A DNA stretch of 64,000 bases from Epichloe hybrida (taxonomy: Eukaryota; Ascomycota; Sordariomycetes; Hypocreales; Clavicipitaceae). The notes under the pieces were generated by a model that was not told the DNA's origin, did no database searches, and saw only the letters and a list, made by a program, of their open reading frames with translations. Numbering within the stretch: the first letter of the stretch is position 1; every line of letters begins with the position of its first letter. The DNA lies in contig JAFEKR010000006.1 of the NCBI GenBank assembly GCA_019022495.1, positions 1,984,001 to 2,048,000 on the forward strand. The letters are read 5' to 3'. The position numbers and the translations under genes were made by a program. Shown here one piece after another: positions 11,173-21,399 of this stretch.

Positions 11173-13561
11173 TATTCTCAGGCCTCTTAGCGCCGCTGAG
11201 AGAGGGAGAGGAGGGTCAAGGTAGTGGTGGTGGTGAAGGAGTGCGAGACCGGGCCGTACTTGTCGTGAAGTGGCCGGTCAACAGAGTTCGGTGGTGAAAA
11301 GACGAAGTGAAAATGGCGTTCAATGTTTGGTGGAAGGTCTGGCAAGGCTCTGTTGGGGTCTGTGCTAGTTTGAAGTGGGCGTCCCTTGCAGCCAATCCGC
11401 TGCCAGGCGGCGGGTATCCCAGCGCCCAGATGGGGCCTGGCCGGCAAACCGTGGTGGAGCTGCCAGACTGACGACGAGTTATTATCAATTAGTTGGCTTC
11501 ATCAAAATGCCTCCCCTCCCCTCGCGATATCCTACTGTGCATGTGTAGATGTGGCCTGCACATAATACCCGAAGACGTTGATGATGTGCACCATTTCCAT
11601 GCACCCACCAATGACCATGCATACCTCGACGAGCGGGGAATGAGGAGGGGAGCACATGACATGGGTGATCTCCGGGGCATTCGGCCGTGTGCGAGCCGCC
11701 GGGCTTTAGCCGGCTCCATGTACGTACTCCAACCGAAAACAGTTTGTGTAGGATTATGCATGCTCTGCTTGCTTCCTTGGAGATGCGGCGGCGGAAATAA
11801 TCATCGTCGCCTGGATAGAATCCACACCTGGCTCTGACAAATTGTGTCATCAAGAGTACAATATCAAAGACAGAATCCTTTTCCGTACATGTGGCAGACT
11901 TGCCCCGGCCGCGCCCTGGGAATATTTGCCTCTTTGAACATGGGTGAATCCCCCAGATACACGTTGGCAGAAGAGTTGTCTTGATGGACGTGAATGAGTT
12001 TTGTCTCTGCGCCTGGCGCTCAGGCGCAGTGACCACGGATCATCCCCTTCCATCCGCGAAATTTGGTACCGAGTTTACGCAATACTCAGGTCTCAGGTCT
12101 ACAAAGAGCCTTTGCACGCAGGGACACGGCCTCATTTCCCAGTGGTCGCCTGGTCAAGCTTCTTCTTGGAAGTAGTTCCGCAGCTTTCAATCAGTCTACT
12201 AGGAAGGCAAGCCCATCAGGACCAGCATTTATTATTGTGGGAATCGTCCTTGGCCTGCCACTTATTTTCCCGTTTATCATCCCTTATGCCTTGCAACACC
12301 CACGGATCCTACATATATCATGGTTAGCAAATAATCGCTGCGTATAAACGCTGGCCAAGAAAAAGAGATCGGGAAAAGAGACAGAAAATAAGTGGAGGGG
12401 GAGGGACAGGGACAGGGGGAGGGAGAGGGAGAGGGAACACACGGTCCTAGTTCATACCGGCTCCAAACATCTCCGTATATAAACTCTCAAAGCTAACCGA
12501 AAATCGCTAGCTTATAGAGCTTTCTCTATCCTTGTTCAGTTTCGTCGAAAAGATTGGAAGAATTTTTTGGATGTAATGAAGCTGATGTAACCTGCTTTTC
12601 ACCGAGACTCAGGGTGACTTATACTTCTCCCTCGCCCACTTTCCCCTCCTCTCGGTACCCTCGTGATCAAGATGCAAGACGACTGTGTACTCGACATTGT
12701 TTCCTCCTACTGCAGGCATCCTGTCCATGCATGTTCCACGTCTATGAAGACCCCGGTTGAATCAAACCAAAGTCCAAGGAAACTCCAGTCCAGCACAGAT
12801 CTGTTTACATGATTGAGCAACAGCAGCAATGAAATGAAGCACGATATCGAAGAGCGTACCCAAACGGTCCATTAAACTTGGCAGTCCCACCTGGATTAGC
12901 AGCTTCACTAGCATCATGTTATATAATAAGCCTCATATTGCAGTTGATATCACGTTTGCATCCTCTACCGCATCTGTTTTTTTTGTCGCTGGGCATACGT
13001 TATTAGAGGAACTATGATGGTTTTTCTCGAAGTCTGATTGCCACTCGTGCTGCTGGAATGTTCTCTCTATGAAAAAGCCACCCACATGGAAATATTCCTT
13101 GTCGGCGAGGATAACTGAGCATCCGGGCTCTCGACGGTGATTTAGTTCTTGGCCATATGAGCTTCTCCTAGTAGGCACATGCGCTATAACTCGGTGAAAA
13201 GAGCCCCGGAATGTGACAAAACACAAGCGACCACTCCTTTTTGGATGCCCGAAAAAGCTTATTCGACGTACGGAGCATGAACATGACGTATGTACGTCAT
13301 ATGGCTTTCGTGAAGACTTTGATTGGCTACCAAAGGATATGCCTTGTCGGAAGTCTATTCGCCTTGTTGTCCTCGCTTTGACGAGCCACTCCTACCCGGC
13401 TGGAATGGAAGCTTACGACTTGTCAGATACGGACGAAATGTTATTAATTGGCCAATATTGATACAAGACATCTATCCAAGCTGCAACTGTGGGATAAGGT
13501 CCATGGGACAGAGAGAACCCCCCAGGCCGTGACAAATTTCCAGCACACGTCCTCCCTCAAT
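11173..13561. other. 2.4 kb gene-poor gap with a GA-rich tract
   Basis: No frame in this stretch shows a family motif or a convincing exon chain. The part next to 11172 is the 5' flank of the FN3 gene. A purine-rich tract of GGGAGG/GGGACA units lies at about 12391-12435. Open frames at 11485-12036 and 11493-11837 overlap each other on opposite strands and look random. A long 5' UTR or a non-coding RNA is possible; nothing in the sequence demonstrates one. Confidence 0.5.
12391..12435 (+). repeat. Purine-rich (GGGAGG/GGGACA)n tract
   Basis: About 45 bases of almost pure G/A built from GGGAGG, GGGACA and GAGAGG units. It is the only simple-sequence feature in the surrounding gene-poor gap. Confidence 0.85.
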
Positions 13562-14676
13562 TCACTTTGATAGGCTTCTTTTGCGAAAAGCAACCGCTCT
13601 CTTGCGCGACTCGGAACTCTGCGTGAAAAAGCCAGCACCGCCAAAGGGGCCGGCAGGGGCCTGATTGCGGACCCGAACAAAACAAACATTGTCGAGGCCG
13701 GCGACCTTGCCCTCACATACTACGCCTTCTGGCATCTGGACTTTGATGTCGAAGTTGGTACTCGTCGCAAATGACAAGGCAAAAACGCCGTCTCCTGGCA
13801 CGTTGTAAGTCAACTTGGCGGACTGGAAGGCCTTGGGGTCAGTCGCGGCCGACGTCGAGTCAATGGCCGCAGTAAGGGGTCCGGCGCCATCCTGATTGAT
13901 CTTCACACGTAAAGCCGATTTTTTTTTTTTTTTTTTTTTTCATTAGCTTCGCCGAACACCGGGTACAGACGATGGGGGCCATGCAACAAACCTGTCGGTA
14001 TACAAGAGAGATCTCGCCGTTGTCGTTCGTAGTGGGAAGGCCTCGCATCTTGCCCTGACCAGCCATGTCGCCGACGATGGTTTCCTCGGAATAAGAAGTC
14101 CTCTCGCCTCCCAGGCCCGCGACCCCGACGCCGGGGAGGTTCAAGGGGGACTCGCCTTGGGCCGAATCCCGGGCCATCAGACGCGGTTTCACGCGGCGCC
14201 TGGTGTTGCCCTTGATGCCCAGGGCACTGAGGTCGTCTTCAGGGCCAGTCTTCTTCCTCCCACCCTTGTATGTGGGCGCGGACCCCAGGCCCATGAAGGA
14301 CGAGATGACTGCGTCTGGCTTGCAGTTGCCTCCTCCTTGTGTCCAACCAAGCGGCCCGTACTTTCCCTGGTCGATTTCGGCATCTCTAATGATGCCGGCG
14401 TCTGCTTGAGCGCCACACGCGTTGATAATACAATCACGGGGTGTGCCGTCGAGGACTAGAGAGCACGGAAACTTGGTTCAGCGAGCCGAATGATTGATTC
14501 CCCCCCCCCAATGACAAGAGAGCTGGCCGTGGGATTGTGTCAAGAGTTATTCAAGAGTGCGCGGCCTTACCACAGGCACCAGGGGCGACCACGCCGTTGG
14601 CTCCCTTGGTCTTTAAGATGACGCCGTGCGCCGAAACGCCGGCTGCAAGAAGCAAGCATATAAGCAAGCGACTCAT
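13562..14676 (-). CDS. Egh16-like (GAS1/MAS3-type, DUF3129) secreted protein, three exons
   Basis: Exons on the minus strand: 14571-14676, 13992-14455, 13562-13900. Introns of 115 bp (GTAAGG...TAG) and 91 bp (GTTTGT...AAG) give 302 residues. The start at 14676 (MSRLLICLLLAAGVSA) is a signal peptide cleaved just before AHGVILKTKG, the mature N-terminus typical of this family; a longer upstream frame lacks that logic. Family hallmarks: GACG split by intron 1, GTPRDCIINACGAQADAGII, GKYGPLGWTQGGGNC, GEISLVYRQINQDGAGPLTA and a C-terminal VRVRNQAPAGPFGG. Family members in Magnaporthe and Blumeria are expressed in appressoria and linked to penetration; the biochemical role is unknown. Intron 2 contains a 22-base homopolymer. 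The C-terminal SRKRAVAFRKR has dibasic sites that could be Kex2-processed. Confidence 0.9.
13919..13940 (+). repeat. T22 homopolymer inside intron 2 of the Egh16-like gene
   Basis: An uninterrupted run of 22 T on the plus strand (A22 in the transcript), close to the 3' splice site. The length is likely variable between isolates and assemblies. Confidence 0.95.
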
Positions 14677-15385
14677 TTCCGCGTTACACTGATGATGGCT
14701 GGATATTTGAAAGGAAAAAGATGAAGAAAACTTGTCATGCGGAGTCTTGACTTTCAAACAGGGATGGCCGATGCGTATATAAGAGTCTGTCTGCGGCCGA
14801 CAAATTTTTTTTTTTAAAAAATTGCCAAGTTTACGTGCCAAGACGTACCTACTACCCAGCAACATGAACCCTGGTATGCAGCACGGACGACTGAAACCTC
14901 CGGGCGGTGCTCAGCTGGCATGAAAATTTGGGCCAAACCCATATGACGATGCCCGCGTCAAGATCCAGCTGCCTCGTGGAAATGGTGGCTGTCTGGCGCG
15001 GAATGCGGCTGGCAAGCGCTGTATCAAGGGAGAAGAATTGTAGATTTAGGGGGGCGGTGGGGGTGGGGGTGGGGGTGGATATTCTCGCCGCATGCAGTAG
15101 GATTCGGCTATCGGTTCGTTTCGGAAGCTGGAATGCAGGTACAGCCTAGTTAAGGCATGCGCAGCTCCGGCGGTAGCCCAATAGGAAAAAGGCGGAGATT
15201 CTGATACGACCACCCCCGAGTGCACAAAAAAGCCGTTGTTTATACTCTAGATGCCAACTACTTTTGGGTGTTACTTAAGATCAGTCGGTTGTCCTTGTCT
15301 TCCAACGATTTCGACGTTTCCCCCCACCCCTTTCATCAGACCTCTGACTGGAATCTATCCACTTATTATAACTTGGTTGAAAAAA
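14677..15385. other. Divergent promoter region between two secreted-protein genes
   Basis: 709 bp separating the start codons of the Egh16-like gene (minus) and the small secreted protein (plus). It holds a TATATA-type box for the minus-strand gene at about 14776-14782, a (GGGGGT)n tract at 15051-15078, and an AT-rich run near 14808-14821. Shared control of the two genes is possible but not shown. Confidence 0.55.
14774..14784 (-). promoter_or_regulatory. Candidate TATA box of the Egh16-like gene
   Basis: Read on the minus strand, CTTATATACGC lies about 100 bp upstream of the ATG, a usual TATA-to-start distance including a short 5' UTR. Assigned by position and sequence only. Confidence 0.45.
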
Positions 15386-15829
15386 ATGAAGTTCCTTGGA
15401 ATCATGTCCGCCTGCCTCGCGGCATCAGCAGCTGCCGCCGCCCCCCCGAGAGGGAAGAAGCCCGGCAACGCAATCGGAGCAGAAGCATCACCCAGAAGCG
15501 CCGCCGACACGCCCTCGGCCTCGGCCAAGTTGGTCGAGTCCAAGAGGGAATCCAACAGAGGCGGTGACGCAGCCGGCATAGCCGGCCTTCTCAGCGCGGC
15601 CCTGAAAGGCCTGCCGCCTCCCCTCGCCAACCAGGTCCAAGCAGCGGTCGCGGAGGTCTTCAAGTCCGGCGATTTCGCCCTCAACCTCCCAACCGATGCT
15701 GCCGACAAACTGGGCAGGGGAGACTTGGCCGGGGCTCTTGATTCCATCGGGTCCGGCGCCGCCGGGACGCTCGAGAGTCTGCCCGGGGACGTCTCGAAGA
15801 TTACTGGCATCGGGGGCAAAAAGGAGTAA
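15386..15829 (+). CDS. Small alanine-rich secreted protein, unknown function
   Basis: Single-exon frame of 147 residues, ATG in the context AAAAAATGAAG, stop TAA at 15827-15829. The N-terminus MKFLGIMSACLAASAAAAAP is a convincing signal peptide with Ala-x-Ala cleavage sites near residue 19. The mature part (about 128 residues) has no cysteine, starts with a Lys/Arg/Ser-rich stretch and continues as two amphipathic-looking helical segments (IAGLLSAALKGLPPPLANQV; VAEVFKSGDFALNLP) rich in Ala, Leu and Gly. Similar AEVFKSGDF-type short proteins are common in ascomycete secretomes, but I do not recognise a named family. The frame is open further upstream to 15251, but only this ATG gives a signal peptide. 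It diverges from the Egh16-like gene. Confidence 0.72.
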   Translation: MKFLGIMSACLAASAAAAAPPRGKKPGNAIGAEASPRSAADTPSASAKLVESKRESNRGGDAAGIAGLLSAALKGLPPPLANQVQAAVAEVFKSGDFALNLPTDAADKLGRGDLAGALDSIGSGAAGTLESLPGDVSKITGIGGKKE

Positions 15830-16141
15830 TTAATTCTTGGGGTTGTGGAAAATTCACATTGGTCAGATTTTGTATCTCATGTGCGCGCAATGCTTCGGAG
15901 AAATAGCCCACGCACAACCCGGTGCTCTCGAAGAGGGCTTCCGAGTTCATGGAAACGACTTGGCAGGATTTTTGTGATGTCGGATCAAGTGCGAAGCTGC
16001 TACATGCTCTGGGTAGATTATTCGAGGGTCAGAATGAAATTGAAATTCTTTCTGAATTTTTATTTTTATTTTTTAATTGTCTCCTCAATATGCGTCGTGT
16101 TGATCTGACACCCCCAAGATCTTGGAATGCCGTTGTATTTC
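15830..16141. other. Convergent 3' spacer
   Basis: 312 bp between the tail-to-tail ends of the small secreted protein gene and the ferric reductase gene. It includes an AT-rich patch at about 16050-16080, likely 3' processing signals. No gene seen. Confidence 0.5.
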
Positions 16142-18437
16142 TTACCAAGAGAAAGCTTGAACTATCAACTTGACCAGCACCTTGGACTGGTCGTAGCCAC
16201 CACGTCTCGAAATCTTGGCTACACAGCATCGCACCTCGTCTGCCATGCTTGGAGGACCGCAGACCACCACCACTGTGCCACCTCTCTGTCCTCGGAGGAG
16301 TTCTTGAAGAATCAGCATCAAGTTGGGCCGGGCGCCCACGGACAATGCGACGTCTACATCTCCCCACACCCGTTCCTTCTCGTCGCCGTCTCCGTGCACG
16401 CCGAGCATTTCCTCCACCGCGTGGACCAGCGGCATGCTTCTCACCACCCAGCAGAGCTTCTTCGTCCCGTATGCTCTGATCAGGCCGTCGAACTTGTCCA
16501 AGAATGGGAGGACGCCCGTGATGCCCACCCCCCCCCGCGATACACGCCATGTTGGGGAAGTCTTGCGTTGGTCGCACGTGGTCGTCTTGCAGGAACGTCG
16601 TTCCCTCATTGTAGGAGCCCTCCACGAGCACTGGGATTCCGGCGAACGGTCCACTGGGCTCCTTGAGGAGAGCTGTCAGGCCATTCTGCCTCCTTATCAG
16701 CACCGTGATGCCAGGGCCTCTCTTCCAGGTGCTGGGATGCCGCCCAGGCACACCGGGCTGCCTTGATGCCGTGATGGATTTCCGGGTGGCTTGTTGGGGA
16801 GACCAGCGGGGAGCAGATGGCTGGAACGGGTTGGAGAAGCTGATGGAGTCGGCGGCATGGAGTGTTGTTTTATCGGAGCCGGGGCCGGGGCGATCGTCCT
16901 GCCAGGTAGTGACACTCCCGACGGAGAAAGGATGACTCTCCCAAACTCGCCACTTGCTTATGGTGAGAAAGTGCAGGTAAACATGTCCTCGGGCGCTGAC
17001 TCCAGGGATGTCGACCCTCACGTAGTCCTCATCTATGGTCGTGATGAATGCGAATCGTATGCCTCGCGGCACATAGCGCACAGAACGCATGACTCGGTCA
17101 AACACCCAGAAACCAACCGCAATGTACAGCCACGTCTCAGTGCCGCGTGTGTGTCCGTAGCGGGTGATGAGATGCTCGTACAAGCCAACCAGTGCCAGGA
17201 TTGTGATGACAATGTGGGTCACCACGAAGCATTCGTAGAAGCGACGTCGAATAGGTTGGATCGAGGTCACGATCAGGAGAGCGAGGCATATGGCGGCGAC
17301 CGAACCCCAGATCGAATAGGGCTGCCTCCCCAACTCGGACATGGCGTCGCCCGACAGCCTCGAGATCAGAAGGTACAAGTATATGAAGGTGTGTACGAGT
17401 GCCTCGACCACGCAGATGAAGCCGACCCAGCGGTGCAGCAAGAGGAAGGTTGTCCGGGACCAGTTGGTCACCCAGAGGAGGAAGTTGTTGCGTCCAGCAA
17501 ACAGGATGGCAAGGGCAAGATTCGCAAGACTCAGAACCCCCGTTCGGTTCCCCAGGGACTTCAGCTCACCTGTGCGGCTCAGCGCGTCTGACGAGAAGCA
17601 CTGCTCCTCGGACATGCAATTGTATCCTATGCTCGCGAGCAGCACGTTGATGCCCCACACGTACAGCAGGAACAGAGCCTGGCCCCTGGTCGGAACCAAG
17701 AAGAATCCGCCGAGGGGTTCCGAGTGTTTCGATCCCAGCAGAGGCGGATCGATCATGTATCCGCGGAGGGTGGCTACGAGTCCCGGCGACCACGGCAGGA
17801 ACCGCAGCAACGACAAGCCCACGGGAACGAGAGCACAGGTCAGGAAGATGATCAGGCCATAGCGCTGGTGGGTGACCTCTGTGGCTACGAAGATCTTGAG
17901 CGACAGGTATTCGCTCTTCAAACGGTTTATCGGTACGTATCCGACATAGTCGAGCGTCCTGCTGCTGTTTACGCTGGCTCGTGGTGGTACTCGGAATGAT
18001 GTCAAGTCGGCGGCGGTCCGTCGATACGTGTGGATCCTTCTGCTGAAGCTCCTGGGGCCGTCCTCTTTCCAGAAGCGTTCAAGATCTGACCATGATTGAT
18101 CGAGGCAATGCTGCTGCAGGCAGTAGGCCAAGGTACGTCGGTAGTAGGTGTTGTGCGCCTTGCACTCCTCCGTGGGACGCTCCGTGATTGTCCAATTGCT
18201 GCCGGACGGGACATGTTGCTGTTGCTGTTGTCCGGCTCTTCCAGAATCCTTGCCGTGCGTATGTCGGCGTGTGCAGTTGAGCGGTGCCGAGATGCTGTTC
18301 TGGCATGCAAAAGCACATACTGGCTTGAACAAGTCGGTTCCATGGCCGATCAGCCCGGTGCTGGCATTGGACACGGACACGTTGAGGAAAAGAAAGACGA
18401 AGACAAAGGCGAGGGAGAAGTAGCCACGGATCTTCAT
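16142..18437 (-). CDS. Ferric-chelate reductase-type transmembrane NADPH oxidoreductase (FRE family), frameshifted
   Basis: The family moves electrons from cytosolic NADPH through FAD and two haems to reduce extracellular Fe3+ or Cu2+. The start at 18437 gives the signal peptide MKIRGYFSLAFVFVFLFLN; an extracellular Cys-bearing domain follows, then six or seven membrane helices with haem-ligand histidines (HRWVGFICVVEALVHTF; ECFVVTHIVITIL), the FAD-binding HPFSVGS, LVEGSYNEG, and the NADPH-binding GGVGITGVLPFL and VVVCGPPSMAD, ending QAFSW. The last third is in another frame: a run of nine C at 16528-16536 (G9 in the mRNA) must be eight for AGGVGITG to be read. With one base less the gene encodes 764 residues without other defects. 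As it stands the NADPH site is lost. No intron with good splice sites repairs it. Confidence 0.85.
16528..16536 (-). other. C9 homopolymer causing a +1 frameshift in the ferric reductase gene
   Basis: Upstream of the run the frame reads NMACIAGG; downstream the family sequence VGITGVLPFLDKFDG continues only one frame over. Nine bases where eight are needed. It may be an assembly error in a homopolymer or a real, possibly reversible, inactivation. Confidence 0.88.
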
Positions 18438-18859
18438 TATATTAAGTGGGCGATGCAAATTTTCAAATTCAATATATGTAAAGATTCCGAACCTGCAACA
18501 TGGAACATGGGGACGTAGAGCATCGCATGAGGACGGCGTTTTGTCAAATACCTTTTTTTTTTTTTTTCTTCCTTCAAGCGCCAATCAAGCTGATCCTGCC
18601 ACGGTCCATGTCGGCGCCTGCGATCAGAATAGACAAGCCCTTATGTTAGCGAGCCTAATTCACGATCGGCGGAACCAGACCATGGGCATGTTGACGCTTC
18701 GAGATAAGCCTGGAGTTTTGATTTTTGGTAGCGGGTGTGCACTTGCCGTTTTGGGCGAAAACGCTGTGGAGTGGGCCCCAGTTGCCTTCGGGTATCGGTG
18801 CCCGTTTTTTACTCAACTCACGCCCCCCCCCCCCCTTCCCTCCCCGCGTTCAGTTAGCC
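18438..18859. other. 5' flank of the ferric reductase gene
   Basis: 422 bp with a T15 run near 18552-18566 and a C13-type run near 18822-18834. A GATAA core is visible near 18702, which could matter because fungal iron genes are often controlled by GATA factors (SreA), but a single core is weak evidence. Confidence 0.45.
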
Positions 18860-19625
18860 ATGGCAGTAACACCAACCCCATCGCGCAAGTCAACACAACC
18901 GACTAAAACTCAAAAACAGCCAGATCATTTGATTACCGAGCCGTTGGTTCGGGACCGAGACCGGAGCCTCAACTCGGTGGCCCTGCTCATCGATGAGAGC
19001 AGCATCTCGGTTGAGCGGATCAGCAACCCGGACCATTTATCAATATGATAAAGACAAAGTCACTGGAGGATGCATTCGGATGCATTCGGATGCATTCGGA
19101 TGCATTCTCATGGAGTTTTTTCATACAGCCTGCTGCGTGTTATGGACCGGTTGATCGTGGGCAGTAGGCAGCAACCTGGGTCTGAGCTCAAGTCACAGCC
19201 GCATACCATCGATATTGAATGTTCATGATACGCAGGGGCCTTGTGTGGTTTCGCTTTCAATCCAAGCCTTCATGCTCCTCAATGGTTCGATTTTCCAAGT
19301 GGCATCTACTCAAATTGCGCAAGATTTGAGACTTTCGCAGCATTGCACAGGGTCCTACTTAAGCTTTACTTGCGCCTTTTCCCTTGGCTCCTTTGCCACG
19401 TCTTGGGTCAAAGCTTGATATTAAATGGTCTTGAAGCACCCGGATTTCCGTCATTTTCTCGAACGCTTGATTGCTCTTTTCAACACGACGGGTTGGGCCG
19501 CGGCACCAGCGGCATTCACATTCACGGTCCTGTCTGGTGATGGCCGGGTGGAGCGTCCAGGCCCCAGTTTCATGCATATTACGGATGTCCAAGTTAAAAG
19601 TCGTGTCCCCTGCACGCGACCCTAG
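18860..19625 (+). pseudogene. Possible decayed MFS-transporter remnant at the border of the AT-rich block
   Basis: Two pieces are visible. 18860-19048 is a 62-residue frame starting MAVTPTPSRKSTQP, polar like a transporter N-terminus. 19236-19625 reads VVSLSIQAFMLLNGSIFQVA, then STQIAQDLRLSQ, SFTCAFSLGSFATSW, two in-frame stops, then FRHFLERLIALFNTTGWAAA and PAAFTFTVLSG. The order hydrophobic helix, QDLRLS, SLGSF helix, FxERLIALF, AAAPAAF resembles the first four helices of DHA2-type MFS transporters, with the DxxGR loop missing or eroded. The piece ends where the RIP-mutated DNA begins. This is a weak call based on pattern, and the stretch could be non-coding. Confidence 0.32.
19068..19107 (+). 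repeat. Four perfect copies of a 10 bp tandem repeat (GGATGCATTC)
   Basis: Four exact, adjacent copies of GGATGCATTC. Each unit contains the palindrome ATGCAT. Confidence 0.97.
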
Positions 19626-19639
19626 TTAAGGATGTAATT

Positions 19640-20748
19640 AGCTAGCGAGGTTATAGTCTTACTAGGTAAATTAAATAAGAGGCTTACCTTTTCTCTAGTT
19701 CCTCTCTCTTTACTTACTTTTATTACTAATACTATAACTATTACTAAAGTTAGCTAGCTTTTACCTTATCTAGCTACTTCCCTTACCTAGTTACTTTTAT
19801 CTTTACTTATTATATAATAGCTTAAACCTTAACTATAGCTAATAAGGCCTATATATTACTTATAAAAGCATAAGGGCTACTAAACTATAAGATTACTTAT
19901 AATCTAGGGATTAGTTTAAAGGCTATAGGTTAAATCTTTAGTTAAGCTTATAAATAAGGGTTTAATTATATAATTTAACCCTTTTATATTAATATAAAGT
20001 ATATAGTTAATACTAAATAGTCTAGAAGACTTTCTTATATAAATAATCCTAAGCTATAATCTAGGCTTATTAAAAAGGTTACTAAAGACTATTATAAAAA
20101 GGAAAGAATAAGTACTAATTTAGCTACTAAGCTTAGTTAAGAAGGAACTTATACTTTAATATTAACTATCTTATAGACTTTAAAATATTTAGGGTTTTTA
20201 AAGACTAAGCTAATAAGAAAAGTAAGTCTAATAGCTTAGATAAAGAAAGCTAGGCTAGAATTCTACCTAACTTATTAGCACTAGACCCTTAAGGACTAGA
20301 AGAATATTATTTAAACTAATAAAATAGTAATTATCTTATTATATTAATAGGGAGGGTATTATATATAGTAATAACCTATAGAGAACTTAGTAAAGACTTA
20401 TATTTATAAGTAATAGAAGGGATTAATAGAATTTATATTCTAGGGTGTGTTTAGCTAGGATTAGAAGGGTCCTTATTACTATTAGAAGCTAGAGACCCTT
20501 ATAGAGAAAAAGGAAGCTAATTAGGTTATTAAAGAATTAAATAAGGAGCTAGAAGCTACTTATTATAAATAGTAACTTCTAATATTAGAAATTAACTAGC
20601 TAGGGCTTTATAATAAGCCTAGTTAAAAGCTATAGTAAAAGTAAAATAAGAAAAATAAGAAGCTTAAGTAAGAGATAAAAGGGAAAAAAAGGGATAAGGG
20701 GATTAACTAGTACTAATATTAGAAGGAAATTCTAAATAAAAAGCTACT
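19640..20748 (+). pseudogene. Tc1/mariner-type (DDE_3) transposase, N-terminal part, RIP-mutated
   Basis: Conceptual reading with stops ignored gives TLKD*KNII*T (typical TxEDWKNVIWTDE), then GGYYI, ENLVKTYI, *KGLIEFIF*GVFS, matching the fungal Tc1/Fot-like DDE block WKGYSEFMFWGCFSYDKKGP. The first catalytic Asp region lies near 20300. The gene is interrupted after 20748 by gypsy copy 1 and resumes at 29972. The left end and terminal inverted repeat were not located; the start given is where RIP-like sequence becomes clear. Confidence 0.72.
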
Positions 20749-20965
20749 TGTAAGGGCTTAGGCTTTGCCTAAGCATTGTTTGTATAGCAGTTAGAGAGGG
20801 GAGTGGTAAAAGCAGTTAAGGTAAGGAAAGGAGGCTTATATAAGTAGCTAAGGGGGTATAAGGGGCACCACTAGAAATAGCCTCTTACCCTTTCTCCTTT
20901 CTCCTTAAGTCTCTTAATACTATATTAATACCCTATTATAGTAGCCTAAGGGCTAGTCTATAATA
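20749..20965 (+). repeat. 5' LTR of gypsy copy 1
   Basis: 217 bp from TGTAAGGGCTTAGG to GTCTATAATA (CATAACA in less mutated copies). It contains a promoter-like GCTTATATAAGTAGC. Same-length copies are at 29755, 35360 (reverse), 37073 (interrupted) and 63482. Confidence 0.93.
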
Positions 20966-21399
20966 ATTAAGAGATTTCCTTTAGTTCTTTTTAATAACTA
21001 CTAAAAGATATAATAGAAATACTAATAGATATATTAATAAATATAGTAAACACGCTTTAACTATAAGACTAACCTAGCTAGGGGATAATAACTTCCCTAT
21101 CTAATACTATAGTATTACTAGTAGCTTAATAGGCTTAATTTAAGACACTTTAACTTATACTTAATAAGTAAATAGTAAAACTTATATACCTTTAATAATA
21201 AGTAACTATAAATACTATAAAACCTTTAACCTAACTACTTATTATAGCCTAGCCTAATACTCTAATAGTAAACCTTACTTTACCTCTTACCTTTAACTTA
21301 GTCTTAACTATACCTAGGGTAAAATAAAAACCTATCCCTATAGGTAACTTATATAATAGTAATAAGGCCTTATTTACTATATAAAAGTTCCTAATAAAA

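Noticed and set aside
11485..12036. 183-residue minus-strand open frame and overlapping plus frame
   Set aside because: No recognisable domain, opposite-strand overlap, and no conserved exon structure.
16029..16141. Extension of the ferric reductase to 16029 in the upstream frame
   Set aside because: That frame after the C9 run has no family similarity; the conserved C-terminus ends at 16142 in the shifted frame.
18438..18584. Upstream start (MALEGRKKKKK) for the ferric reductase
   Set aside because: The start at 18437 gives a proper signal peptide; the upstream part is encoded by homopolymer and promoter-like sequence.
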